A model generated the notes under the pieces. It searched no databases. It was given only the letters and a program-made list of their open reading frames with translations, and was not told the origin of the DNA. Position numbers and translations under genes: made by a program. From positions 139,169 to 203,168 of the forward strand of contig JALEGL010000008.1 in NCBI GenBank assembly GCA_022763185.1: a stretch of 64,000 nt of DNA, given 5' to 3'. This document shows positions 45,828-54,837 of this stretch, one piece after another (positions within the stretch are counted from its first letter, which is position 1; each line of letters begins with the position of its first letter). This stretch comes from a bacterium. GTDB taxonomy: Bacteria > Bdellovibrionota_G > JALEGL01.

Positions 45828-46208
45828 ATGCAAAGCACTCGTTATTCTGGGGGGAAAAACACTAAAAAGAATTCATCGAAAACCGATAAGTTTTCTAATT
45901 TAATTCAATTAACCCAGAGTATGACCAATGGTTTATCGGCTAATGTTGAAAAACAAGTTTATCAAAGTATTGATGAAGTTGGGCGCGTTAAAAAGTTGTC
46001 TGAAGCAGAACTGAAAAATTTAAAAACTGCAGTCAAGATAAGAGCTCAAAAAAGTAAAGCTCTTCTTGGTTCAAGACTAGAATATTCTTTAAAGCAAGCT
46101 TCTGGTCAGCTAAGCAAAGCCTTAAGCAAAGAAATTAATTCAGTTGAAAAAACACTCAACCGTATTGAGAAAAAATTAAACAAATTAGAAAAAAACACCT
46201 GGGCATAA
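45828..46208 (+). CDS. Small basic coiled-coil protein, unknown
   Basis: A 126-residue lysine- and serine-rich protein that I do not recognise. The first 30 residues look disordered, the rest is predominantly helical, and the last 40 residues (EINSVEKTLNRIEKKLNKLE) have clear heptad spacing. The pattern resembles small phasin-like or DNA/envelope-associated helical proteins, but there is no diagnostic motif. AAAGGAG at 45811-45817 is ten bases before this ATG; a closer ATG at 45820 opens only a 27-codon ORF. It stands alone between recJ and prfB. Confidence 0.7.
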   Translation: MQSTRYSGGKNTKKNSSKTDKFSNLIQLTQSMTNGLSANVEKQVYQSIDEVGRVKKLSEAELKNLKTAVKIRAQKSKALLGSRLEYSLKQASGQLSKALSKEINSVEKTLNRIEKKLNKLEKNTWA

Positions 46209-46274
46209 TTAAAAAAAATACACGGGGCTTTGCCTGATGTGTATATTCTTGCGCAATCGTGTATAAGCTAGGCT

Positions 46275-47351
46275 ATGAAGCAAGACCTTGAAGCATTGCA
46301 AAGTAAAATTGAAACTTTGGCAGACGTTTTTAAAATTGATCAGTTAAAACTTGAATTAAAAGAGCTGGCAAAAAAAATGTCAGAAGAAGGTTTTTGGGAT
46401 GATGCTGATCAAGCGGCTAAAATTCAGCAAAAAAGCAGTCGTTTAGAAGATCTTATTGCTACCTTTGATCAACTAAAGCACAATGTTCAAGATGCTTTTG
46501 ATTTTTTGGATATGGCAGAGGGTGATGCGCAAATGCTCGCCGAAGCACAAAGCTTATTCAATAAAGTTGAAAAAACCGTTGCTGACTTGGAGTTTAAGCG
46601 CATGCTTAGTGGCGAGATGGATGCAAGTTCAGCTATTTTAAGTATCAATAGTGGAGCCGGTGGAACAGAGTCTCAAGATTGGGTAGACATGCTTTTGCGC
46701 ATGTACCTGCGTTGGGCGGAAAAGCGAGACTTTAAAGCCAATATTGTTGATATACTTCCTGGAGAAGAAGCGGGTATTAAAAATGTAACGGTCACCATTG
46801 ATGGTGAGTATGCCTATGGTTATTTAAAAGCCGAGCAGGGCATTCATCGTTTGGTTAGAATTTCACCCTTTGACTCCAATGCCCGTCGCCACACATCTTT
46901 TGCATCTGTGGCAGCTGTTCCTCAAGTTGAAGATGATGTGGATATAGAGATATTGGAAGAAGACTTGCGTATTGATACATTTAGAGCTTCTGGTGCCGGT
47001 GGACAACACGTTAATACAACAGATTCAGCGGTAAGAATAACCCACCTTCCCACCAACACTGTGGCCAGTTGTCAAAATGAACGCTCACAACACAAAAACA
47101 AAGCACAAGCCATGAAGATTCTTAAAGCCCGCTTGTATGAAAAGCAACAGCAAGAGAAAGAAAAAAAGCAGGCAGAATTAGCGGGTGAAAAAAAAGGCAT
47201 TGATTTTGGTAGTCAAATTCGATCCTACACCATGCAGCCGTATCAACTGATCAAAGATCACCGAACGAATACTGAAACGGGTAAAGTCCAAGCCGTTTTA
47301 GATGGCGATATTGATGAGTTTATTAAGAGTTATTTGTTGCAGCAAGCTTAA
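46275..47351 (+). CDS. prfB: Peptide chain release factor 2
   Basis: A 358-residue class I release factor. The catalytic GGQ is in GAGGQHVN, and the codon-recognition tripeptide SPF (RISPFDSN) identifies RF2, which reads UGA and UAA. The whole protein is one continuous frame; the programmed +1 frameshift and internal UGA found near codon 26 in many bacteria are not present. Confidence 0.97.
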   Translation: MKQDLEALQSKIETLADVFKIDQLKLELKELAKKMSEEGFWDDADQAAKIQQKSSRLEDLIATFDQLKHNVQDAFDFLDMAEGDAQMLAEAQSLFNKVEKTVADLEFKRMLSGEMDASSAILSINSGAGGTESQDWVDMLLRMYLRWAEKRDFKANIVDILPGEEAGIKNVTVTIDGEYAYGYLKAEQGIHRLVRISPFDSNARRHTSFASVAAVPQVEDDVDIEILEEDLRIDTFRASGAGGQHVNTTDSAVRITHLPTNTVASCQNERSQHKNKAQAMKILKARLYEKQQQEKEKKQAELAGEKKGIDFGSQIRSYTMQPYQLIKDHRTNTETGKVQAVLDGDIDEFIKSYLLQQA

Positions 47352-47448
47352 ATAAAGTCTGTTGATCAAAGGTCTACTTTACGATAGATGCGTTGCATAA
47401 AAATGTAATGTGTATTATTAAGAAAGAAGTTCACTTTGGGGGGAAACA

Positions 47449-48185
47449 ATGAAAATGTTTAAAACATCAATCTTAGTCAGTTTTATACTGTGTAATGCCA
47501 GCGTTTGGGCGTAAAATTATGCTTTTAACAATCCTTTTCTCTACGCTATTGATGATGCTTTACCCGCTCATATGCATGACTCCATTGGTCAGTTTCACAA
47601 TGCAGCAATGACCATTGTATCCAATAACCAGCCTGATCGAGACAATTTTTTAATTGGTCTGACCGTGATAAACTATCAAAGAAAAACTTTTTAGGTACCT
47701 ACTATACAACCAGAAACAGCTTGGACCTATTTGACCAAACTGCATTGATGAGAGTGGATCGTTTGTTTCAAGATCGAATCAAAAATCACACTGCAATACA
47801 TGCCATGACCTTGAGTTTAGAAAACAAAAATACTGACCAAGTTGATGTGATTACTCTCATTTTTGTAGAAAACCTGTTTTATAACAATAATCAGCCCTAC
47901 AGTGAATCAGAATGCATAGTTCGTTTGACGACGTCAATAGCACATGAAATCTTTGGTTATGTTGACGCATTTTTAGCAGAAAACATAGAAAACTACATTG
48001 CTTGGGACGAAGAAGCACGAGCAATTGATGAGTTAAGTGCTATGGTAGAAGGAATTCTTTTTCATAAGCGTTTTGCAGAGGGTGAGCTTTCACAAATGAC
48101 CTCAAGTTTGCAGCAAGCTTTTTTAAATGCCCATGAGCGTGAAAAAGAAATGTTTTATAGTATCAGACAGACGAATCTGGAGTGA
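47449..48185 (+). pseudogene. Broken gene for an exported protein (stop codon plus frameshift)
   Basis: ATG 47449 starts a 21-residue signal peptide (hydrophobic core, ending SVWA) that is cut by TAA at 47512-47514, exactly at the expected signal peptidase site. The same frame continues sensibly (NYAFNNPFLYAIDDALPAHM and beyond) to a run of six T at 47646-47651, after which the sensible frame is shifted: one extra T would give DNFFNWSDRDKLSKKNFLG and join the 154-codon ORF from 47721 to 48185. So at least two lesions separate the parts. The intact product would be a ~245-residue exported protein with an acidic, helical C-terminal half; I do not recognise its family. Sequencing error is possible at the T run but would not explain the stop. 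Confidence 0.75.
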
Positions 48186-48322
48186 GGTGCATGAGAACAA
48201 AATGTATCAGAGAAGAGTACTTGATTCGAATTGAAAAAATGAACAACAACAAATGATAATTTCAGGTTTAATTTAAAATAAACATAGCTTTATAAGCTAT
48301 TTAGCGTTAAGAAACTCATTCT

Positions 48323-49840
48323 ATGAGTGAACAAACGCAACCTTTGTTTTGGGCAGATGAGCATGCCAATGAAATTGTAGAACAAAAAAATGAAGTGGTG
48401 GTGGCTACTGGGATTTCTCCATCTGGCTACATTCACGTTGGTAATTTTAGAGAAGTGGCTACCGCTGATGCTATTGTTAGAGCCGTAAAAGATAAAGGCA
48501 AGTCGGTAAAGCTGATCTATATTGCAGATAATTATGACCCTTTACGTAAAGTCTATCCGTTTTTAGATGAAAAAACTTATGCGCCGTATGTGGGCAATGC
48601 ACTGTCTGAGATCCCTTCACCTGAGCCAGGTTTTCCAAGTTACTCTGAGCGGTTTTTACATCCTTTTTTACAAGCTTTAGAAAGCTTGGATATCACGATT
48701 GAATTGGTCAAAGCAGATGAGTTGTACAAGCAGGGTGCATTTTTAGATAATACGCTTAAGGCTTTGGAAAAGACCCAAGAAATAAGAAAAATTTTAAAAA
48801 CCGTTACCGGTAAAGATACTCCTGATGATTGGTCGCCTTTTACACCGATTTGTGAAAAAAATGGTCGCATGGATACCACCAAGGTTCTTGCCTATGATTT
48901 AGAAAAGAAACAAATAGAATATGAGTGCTCAGAGAGTGGTTATAGAGGCGTGAGAGATATTCAAGGTGGAGGTAAGCTAACCTGGCGTGTGGATTGGCCT
49001 GCACGTTGGCAAATGTTGGGAGTCACTGTTGAACCCTTTGGTAAAGATCATGCTTCTCGTGGTGGTTCTTATGATACTGGCAAAATCATTGCCAAAGAAA
49101 TTTTTGATTATGAAGCACCGTATCCCATCATTTATGAATGGATTGGCCTTAAAGGTGTGGGTGATATGTCTTCCAGTAAAGGCAATGTGATTTCCATCAA
49201 TGATATGTTAGAGGTTCTTCCTCCTGAAGTATTGAAATACTGGGTGTTTAAAGCCAAACCTAACAAACACTTATCTTTAGACCCTTCTATTCCATTGTTA
49301 AGCTTGATGGATGAATACGATGATCCGGAGTCTAAGAATAAACAACACCGTGCTTTTGAGCTGGCACAAATTTCTAGTGCTCCAAGTTTGGGTGTACCTT
49401 TTAAACATTTAATCTCTTTGGTGCAGATTCATGATAGCGTTGATGACGTTGCACATACTTTACAACGTTCAGGTTACAGTCAGCTTGATAAAGTAGTCTT
49501 GGCTTCAAGAATGACCTATGCCAAGCAATGGTTGGAAAAATTTGGACCAGAAGATATGAAATTCTCTGTTCAAAAAGAATTGCCCGAGTTAGCCAAAACT
49601 TTATCTGCAGAGCAAAAGCAAACCTTGAACTTGATAGCGGATAAACTAGAAGACAGTATGTCAGCTCAGGATATTCATGAATTGATTTATGCCATTAAAA
49701 ATGAATTGGGCTTAAACCCTAAAGACATTTTTTATGCGATCTATGCCTCAATTTTGGGTAAGGAAAAAGGCCCAAGAGCTGGCTTTTTCCTTTCTATTTT
49801 AGACACAGACTTCATCAAAAAAAGGTTTACAGAAGTATAA
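48323..49840 (+). CDS. lysS: Class I lysyl-tRNA synthetase
   Basis: A 505-residue class I (archaeal-type) LysRS, not the usual bacterial class II enzyme. The HIGH-like motif is in GISPSGYIHVGN, the KMSKS-like motif is DMSSSKGNVIS, and a helical anticodon-binding region forms the C-terminus. It charges tRNA-Lys. This form occurs in archaea, spirochetes, alphaproteobacteria and scattered other bacteria, so it is an informative marker. The region just before it (48186-48322) holds no gene, and no good ribosome site precedes ATG 48323. Confidence 0.95.
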   Translation: MSEQTQPLFWADEHANEIVEQKNEVVVATGISPSGYIHVGNFREVATADAIVRAVKDKGKSVKLIYIADNYDPLRKVYPFLDEKTYAPYVGNALSEIPSPEPGFPSYSERFLHPFLQALESLDITIELVKADELYKQGAFLDNTLKALEKTQEIRKILKTVTGKDTPDDWSPFTPICEKNGRMDTTKVLAYDLEKKQIEYECSESGYRGVRDIQGGGKLTWRVDWPARWQMLGVTVEPFGKDHASRGGSYDTGKIIAKEIFDYEAPYPIIYEWIGLKGVGDMSSSKGNVISINDMLEVLPPEVLKYWVFKAKPNKHLSLDPSIPLLSLMDEYDDPESKNKQHRAFELAQISSAPSLGVPFKHLISLVQIHDSVDDVAHTLQRSGYSQLDKVVLASRMTYAKQWLEKFGPEDMKFSVQKELPELAKTLSAEQKQTLNLIADKLEDSMSAQDIHELIYAIKNELGLNPKDIFYAIYASILGKEKGPRAGFFLSILDTDFIKKRFTEV

Positions 49841-49853
49841 GGTTATACTTGTT

Positions 49854-51095
49854 ATGAAGCATTCTTATGAATACTACATTGGTCTTAGATACTTGCTGTC
49901 TAAGAAGAAGCAAGCCTTTTTATCTGTAATTAGCTGGATTTCAGTTTTGGGCATAGCGGTTGGTGTCATGGCATTAACCGTTGTTTTATCTGCTGTTTCA
50001 GGTTTTCAGGAAGACTTTCGCAAACGGATTTTAGGAAACAATGCGCCCTTGATTGTATTTAATCACGAAGGCAATATTTATAATTATGAGCCAGTCTATG
50101 AAGATATTATGGCAACCTCAGGCGTAACCGGAGCCAACCCATTTGTTTATGGTGAAGTATTAATGGTTTCTGAAACTGGACGTTCTTCTGGAGGAGTTAT
50201 TTATGGTGTAAATCCTGAGCGGGTTAAAAATGTTACCTCACTTAATTCTGATATGAACAGGGGTAAACTTGAAGATCTAAAAACTACCTCAGGTTTACCT
50301 GGCATTATTTTGGGTAATGATATTGCTGAAAACCAATTGTTTGTTAGTGTTGGCTCCACTATCAGTATTGTGTCTCCAGAAGGTGAGTTGAGTCCCTTTG
50401 GCTTTGGTCCAAAGTTGAGAAAGTTTGAAGTGGTGGGGACTTTTAAAAGTGGTCTTTTTGAGTTTGATACCAAAAGTGCCTATGTATTACTTGAAGATGC
50501 CCAGAGTTTTTTAGGTATTGAAGACGCCGTTGCAGGTATTCAAGTTATGGTTGATGATTATGAGAAAAATGCCAAGCCAGTGGCCGTTGAACTCTATAAA
50601 AACTTGGGTTCATCATTTTATGTCAGACACTGGATGGAGTTAAACAGAGATTTATTCAATGCGTTTAAGCTAGAAAAAACAGTATTTTTTATTGTGGTGG
50701 TCATGATTGTGTTGGTGGCATCGTTTAATATCATCAGTACTTTAACCTTATTGGTTTTAACCAAAGCTAGAGAAATTTCTATTTTAAAAACATTGGGTGC
50801 AACCCGTAAGAGTATTGCCAAGATATTCATGTTTTGCGGTTTTGTGTTGGGGACGCTTGGAACGCTATTGGGGCTTATGCTAGGAATTGTTGGCTGTTAC
50901 ATGTTGGAACATTATTTTCCTTTTCCACTCAATGCCAATGTTTATCAAGTGGACCACTTGCCCATAAGGATTGATGTTTTAGAATGGACCTGGGTTGGTG
51001 TTTGTGCGCTGAGTATAAGTTTTTTATCAACCTTATATCCAGCGTTTAAAGCTTCTAAGTTAGAGCCTTCAGAGGGAATACGCTATGATATCTAA
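49854..51095 (+). CDS. lolC: Lipoprotein-releasing ABC permease LolC/LolE
   Basis: A 413-residue permease of the LolCE/MacB type: one N-terminal helix (about 20-45) with the family start YEYYIGLRYLLSKKKQAFLS, a ~220-residue periplasmic domain, and three C-terminal helices (about 275-300, 320-350, 375-395) ending in YPAFKASKLEPSEGIRYD. With LolD it extracts lipoproteins from the inner membrane for transfer to LolA. Only one such permease is encoded here, so it may work as a homodimer (LolF-like). It overlaps lolD by 11 bases. Confidence 0.94.
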   Translation: MKHSYEYYIGLRYLLSKKKQAFLSVISWISVLGIAVGVMALTVVLSAVSGFQEDFRKRILGNNAPLIVFNHEGNIYNYEPVYEDIMATSGVTGANPFVYGEVLMVSETGRSSGGVIYGVNPERVKNVTSLNSDMNRGKLEDLKTTSGLPGIILGNDIAENQLFVSVGSTISIVSPEGELSPFGFGPKLRKFEVVGTFKSGLFEFDTKSAYVLLEDAQSFLGIEDAVAGIQVMVDDYEKNAKPVAVELYKNLGSSFYVRHWMELNRDLFNAFKLEKTVFFIVVVMIVLVASFNIISTLTLLVLTKAREISILKTLGATRKSIAKIFMFCGFVLGTLGTLLGLMLGIVGCYMLEHYFPFPLNANVYQVDHLPIRIDVLEWTWVGVCALSISFLSTLYPAFKASKLEPSEGIRYDI

Positions 51096-51786
51096 TTCAG
51101 ACCTTTCCATTAAGGCAGAAAATATTTCTAAAGCATATATAAAAAACAATCATGAAAAGATTGAAGTGCTTAAAGACCTCAACTTTGAAATTAGCAGTGG
51201 ACAGTCGGCAGCTGTTGTTGGTCATTCAGGATGTGGGAAGTCTACATTTCTACAAATTTTAGGAACCTTATTAAAACCTAATTCAGGCCAAATTTTAATT
51301 GGAGATGAAGCCGTTTTAACCAAAAAAGACCGTGAATTGTCGGCTTTTAGAAATAAAAACATTGGTTTTGTTTTTCAATTTCATCATTTATTGCCAGACT
51401 TTACCGCCTCGGAAAATGTGGCCATTCCTTTATTAATGCAAAAAATGAGTATGCAAAAAGCTTTAAAAAAAGCTGAGGATGCCTTAAAAGAAGTAGACTT
51501 ATTTGACCGCAAAGATCATAAACCTTCAGCGATGTCAGGTGGAGAGCAGCAAAGAACAGCACTTGCCAGAGCGTTGGTCACTCAACCCAAAATTGTTCTA
51601 GCGGATGAGCCTACCGGTAATTTAGATGAAGAAACTGGTGCTGGTGTTGGGCAGCTATTGTTTGAGCATGTAAAACAGTATAATTGTGCATTAGTTGTTG
51701 TAACACATAATAGAAACTTGGCTAAGTCTGCAGATCGTGTATTAAGGTTGAGCAATGGCTGCTTGGTCCAAGAAGATTTGAGTTAG
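51085..51786 (+). CDS. lolD: Lipoprotein-releasing ABC ATPase LolD
   Basis: A 233-residue ATPase with Walker A GHSGCGKST, signature MSGGEQQR, Walker B LADEPTGNLDE and the H-loop in VVTHNRNLA, all typical of the LolD/MacB subfamily. Its start overlaps the end of lolC, with GAGGGA upstream, indicating coupled translation. bamA follows after 18 bases. Confidence 0.95.
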   Translation: MISNSDLSIKAENISKAYIKNNHEKIEVLKDLNFEISSGQSAAVVGHSGCGKSTFLQILGTLLKPNSGQILIGDEAVLTKKDRELSAFRNKNIGFVFQFHHLLPDFTASENVAIPLLMQKMSMQKALKKAEDALKEVDLFDRKDHKPSAMSGGEQQRTALARALVTQPKIVLADEPTGNLDEETGAGVGQLLFEHVKQYNCALVVVTHNRNLAKSADRVLRLSNGCLVQEDLS

Positions 51787-51804
51787 TGATATTGTTTTGA
51801 GATT

Positions 51805-54141
51805 ATGCAAAGGTATTTAGTGAAAAATTTTTGTAAGCTTTTTCCTGTTTTATTGGGTCTAAGTTTTTTTGTAATTAACCTTGGCCAGGCCTATAGCCAA
51901 ACCATTCGTAGTGTTGAGGTTGTTGGTAATAAACGCGTAGAAAAAGATGCGGTTTTGGCTGTAGTGACCTCTAGTGCTGGGGAGACTTTAGATCGACAGA
52001 AAATAAAAAGTGATATTGAAAACATTAATGCTTTAGGCTTTTTCTCAGAAATAGAAGCGTCAATCAATGATCAAGGGGACTTGCTTTACACTCTTAAGGA
52101 AAAACCTTTTATTGAAAAAATAAAATTTGTGGGTAATGCCAATGAAAAAGAAGAAGACTTAAAAGAAAAGCTAGAAATCAAAGCCTACAGTTTTTTAAAA
52201 GAGGAAGATTTACAAAAATCTCTGAATAATATTCAAGATCACTATACCAGCAAAGGCTACCATCTAGCTGATATAGACTATACATTAGAAAAACTAGATA
52301 ATGAAAAACAGGGCAGCGTTCTGGTTATCAAAATAGATGAGAGCAAAAAGGTCAAAGTCACGCGCATCAGTTTTATTGGGAACACTGTATTCAGTGAAAA
52401 AGAGCTACGCAGTTTTTTATTTACCAAAGAAAAAAACTTTTTAAGTTTTATTTCTTCAGCTGGAAGTTACCAAAAAGATATGTTGGCTCAAGATCAGCAA
52501 ATCATCAAAAGTCGTTATGGAAATAAAGGGTATATCAATGCCAAGGTTTTAGAGCCTTTGATAAAAATTACAGCGGATAAAAGTGAGATTCATATTTTCT
52601 TTAAAATTGAAGAGGGTGAAAAGTATACAGTTGGTAATGTTGATATCGATGGCGAACTTTTGGAACCAAAAGATAAATTGCTTGAGAAAGTTAAACTAAA
52701 ATCTGGAGAAGTTTTTGATACTTTGATCTTGCAACGTGATATTGCAAATTTGTCAGATGTGTATGCCAAAAAGGGCTATGCTTATGTGAATGTTATACCT
52801 CAGGATCAACGTGATGAACGGAATAAAGTTGTCAGTATTACCTATGCCATACAGCCGGGCCCAAAAATTAGAATCAACAGAATTCAATTTACCGGTAATC
52901 AAAGTACCCGAGATAAAGTGCTCCGACGTGAAATGGAAATTCATGAAGGTGATATTTATAATATTGAAAAAATACGCAACTCTAAAGCCAGTATAGAACG
53001 TTTGGCTTTGTTTGAGGAAGTTCGCTTAAAGACACCTAAATCTGAACAAGAGAATACAGTAGACTTAATTTTTGAGGTGAAAGAAAAAGAAACGGGTAGT
53101 TTTAATATTGGTGCCGGGTTCAATACTTTAGATTCTTTTCAACTGCTAGGAACAGTGCAAAAGCGGAATCTTTTTGGTTATGGCGTTGATTTAAATTTTA
53201 ATGCTAGAGTGGGTGGCCGAACCCAAGCATTTAACTTGACTTATAGAGACCCCTATTTTTTAGATAGTAAATGGGGAATGAACTTAAGTGCATTCAATAT
53301 AGAACGACAATTCTTTGACTTTGATTTGACTTCTAGAGGCGGGTCCTTGGGATTTGATTACTTGCTTTATCAAAAGGGCTTAGAACGGGTTCGTTTGGGG
53401 TTAACCTATTCTCTGGTAGATCAGATTTTATCAGACTTAAGGCCAACGGTAGAAAATGTCTTTTCAGGAGGCTTAACATCGAGTGTTACGGCAACATTGG
53501 TCAGAGATACACGTAATAAAGTGTTTCAGCCCGATAAGGGATCGTTCTTGCAGCTATCTCAGGAAGTTGCTGGAGGACCGTTTGGTGGAGAAAATTCATT
53601 TTCAAAGAGTGAGTTTGACGGGCGCTGGTTTTTCCCTTTATTTAGAGAAAGCAAAATTCCTGTGATTAAAGATTCAGTTTTTGCGCTTCACTTTAAAACC
53701 GGTTACGTGGCACCACTCAACAGCGATGAACGGGTTCCTTTGTTTGAGCGTTATTTCCCAGGGGGTATTTTAAGTTTAAGAGGTTTCCGTATTAGATCTT
53801 TGGGACCTAAAATTCAAGTGGCGTCAAGCAATGATCCATCCAGCTTACAAACCTCAGACTTTGTAATTGGAGGTAATAAACAAGTTATCTTTAATGCTGA
53901 ATACTTATTTCCAATTGTTAAAGCGGCTAATATTAGAGGTGTTTTGTTTTTTGATATGGGAAATGCTTTTGACAATGATGAAAGCATGTTTACTATTGAA
54001 GGACAAAGACAAAGCGTTGGGTTTGGCTTTAGATGGTTTTCGCCAATTGGACCGCTCCGCTTTGAGTGGGGCTACCCACTGGATAAAAAAGAAGACGAAA
54101 ACAACGTAGTATTTGACTTTACGATTGGTTCGTTGTTTTAA
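51805..54141 (+). CDS. bamA: Outer membrane protein assembly factor BamA
   Basis: A 778-residue Omp85 protein. Signal peptide to about residue 32, five POTRA domains (about 33-360; for example IRSVEVVGNKRVEKDAVLAV), then a 16-strand barrel with the conserved lid-lock motif VRGF-type LRGFRIRSLG near residue 660 and a terminal Phe (FTIGSLF). It inserts beta-barrel proteins in the outer membrane. It sits in a lolCD-bamA-skp run; the common downstream lpxD-fabZ-lpxA genes are absent here. Confidence 0.97.
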   Translation: MQRYLVKNFCKLFPVLLGLSFFVINLGQAYSQTIRSVEVVGNKRVEKDAVLAVVTSSAGETLDRQKIKSDIENINALGFFSEIEASINDQGDLLYTLKEKPFIEKIKFVGNANEKEEDLKEKLEIKAYSFLKEEDLQKSLNNIQDHYTSKGYHLADIDYTLEKLDNEKQGSVLVIKIDESKKVKVTRISFIGNTVFSEKELRSFLFTKEKNFLSFISSAGSYQKDMLAQDQQIIKSRYGNKGYINAKVLEPLIKITADKSEIHIFFKIEEGEKYTVGNVDIDGELLEPKDKLLEKVKLKSGEVFDTLILQRDIANLSDVYAKKGYAYVNVIPQDQRDERNKVVSITYAIQPGPKIRINRIQFTGNQSTRDKVLRREMEIHEGDIYNIEKIRNSKASIERLALFEEVRLKTPKSEQENTVDLIFEVKEKETGSFNIGAGFNTLDSFQLLGTVQKRNLFGYGVDLNFNARVGGRTQAFNLTYRDPYFLDSKWGMNLSAFNIERQFFDFDLTSRGGSLGFDYLLYQKGLERVRLGLTYSLVDQILSDLRPTVENVFSGGLTSSVTATLVRDTRNKVFQPDKGSFLQLSQEVAGGPFGGENSFSKSEFDGRWFFPLFRESKIPVIKDSVFALHFKTGYVAPLNSDERVPLFERYFPGGILSLRGFRIRSLGPKIQVASSNDPSSLQTSDFVIGGNKQVIFNAEYLFPIVKAANIRGVLFFDMGNAFDNDESMFTIEGQRQSVGFGFRWFSPIGPLRFEWGYPLDKKEDENNVVFDFTIGSLF

Positions 54142-54159
54142 GAGGGGATGAAATTAATA

Positions 54160-54687
54160 ATGAAAAAAGTTATAACAATTTTAATCTTAAGTTTAACTGT
54201 ATCTGCTCAGTTGTGGGCAAACAATATTGCTGTTTTTAATATTCAAGATGTTGTTGATAGCATTGATGAAGGTAAAAAGGCTAAATCAGCAATGGAAACA
54301 TCAATGTCAGATGCTCAGAAAAAGCAAAAAGAGTTTACTGAGCTTCAAACCAAGTTTGGAAAATTACAAGAAGAGTTTGGTAAAATGCGTTTGGCCTGGG
54401 ATAAAAAAGTTTTAGAACAAAAGCAAAATGCGCTTATTGCAATGCAAAAAGATTTACAAAGTAAGGCCGTTGAGCTGCAAAAATTAGACAACGAACTTCG
54501 TAAAAAAGAGCTTCAGTATCAGGCTGTAATCGGTAAAAAAATCCAAGAAGTGATTAAAAAAATTGCATCAACGGGTTCATATGATTTAATTTTAGAAAAG
54601 TTGGAGTCTGGAGTTCACTTCAGTAAGCCAAAAATGGATATCACAGATTTGGTGATCAAAGAGTACAATAAAGTGCATAAAAAATAA
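54160..54687 (+). CDS. skp: OmpH/Skp-family periplasmic chaperone
   Basis: About 175 residues: signal peptide (MKKVITILILSLTVSAQLWA) then NIAVFNIQDVVDSIDEGKKA, the Skp/OmpH start, followed by two long coiled-coil arms (about 40-115) and a C-terminal beta/helix cap. Skp trimers hold unfolded outer-membrane proteins on their way to BamA, consistent with its place behind bamA. An in-frame ATG at 54148 touches the AGAGGGG ribosome site; ATG 54160 gives the more regular signal peptide. Confidence 0.9.
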   Translation: MKKVITILILSLTVSAQLWANNIAVFNIQDVVDSIDEGKKAKSAMETSMSDAQKKQKEFTELQTKFGKLQEEFGKMRLAWDKKVLEQKQNALIAMQKDLQSKAVELQKLDNELRKKELQYQAVIGKKIQEVIKKIASTGSYDLILEKLESGVHFSKPKMDITDLVIKEYNKVHKK

Positions 54688-54734
54688 GATTTTTATACAT
54701 GATACATTTCAATCTAATTTTCACAATATGATAA

Positions 54735-54809
54735 AGGCACGTAGCTCAGTGGGAGAGCGCTACCCTGACACGGTAGAGGTCGGCAGTTCAATCCTGCCCG
54801 TGCCTACCA
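54735..54809 (+). tRNA. tRNA-Val (anticodon GAC)
   Basis: A complete cloverleaf of 75 bases: acceptor AGGCACG paired with CGTGCCT, D arm GCTC/GAGC, anticodon stem CTACC/GGTAG with loop CTGACAC (anticodon GAC), T arm GGCAG/CTGCC with TTCAATC, and an encoded CCA end. It lies in the skp-thrS gap. Confidence 0.96.
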
Positions 54810-54837
54810 TTTTATATAAAACCCCAGTAAAAAAGAG

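Noticed and set aside
45820-45903. 27-codon ORF from ATG 45820, closer to the ribosome site than the annotated 126-residue gene
   Set aside because: Very short, no homology visible, and in another frame from the longer ORF, whose helical heptad pattern supports real coding. It could at most be a leader peptide.
46209-46250. Hairpin ATACAC/GTGTAT after the small coiled-coil gene as a terminator
   Set aside because: The stem is interrupted and is not followed by a T-run.
46275-46380. Programmed +1 frameshift in prfB
   Set aside because: The frame is continuous through the N-terminal domain; there is no internal UGA or the CTTTGA slip site.
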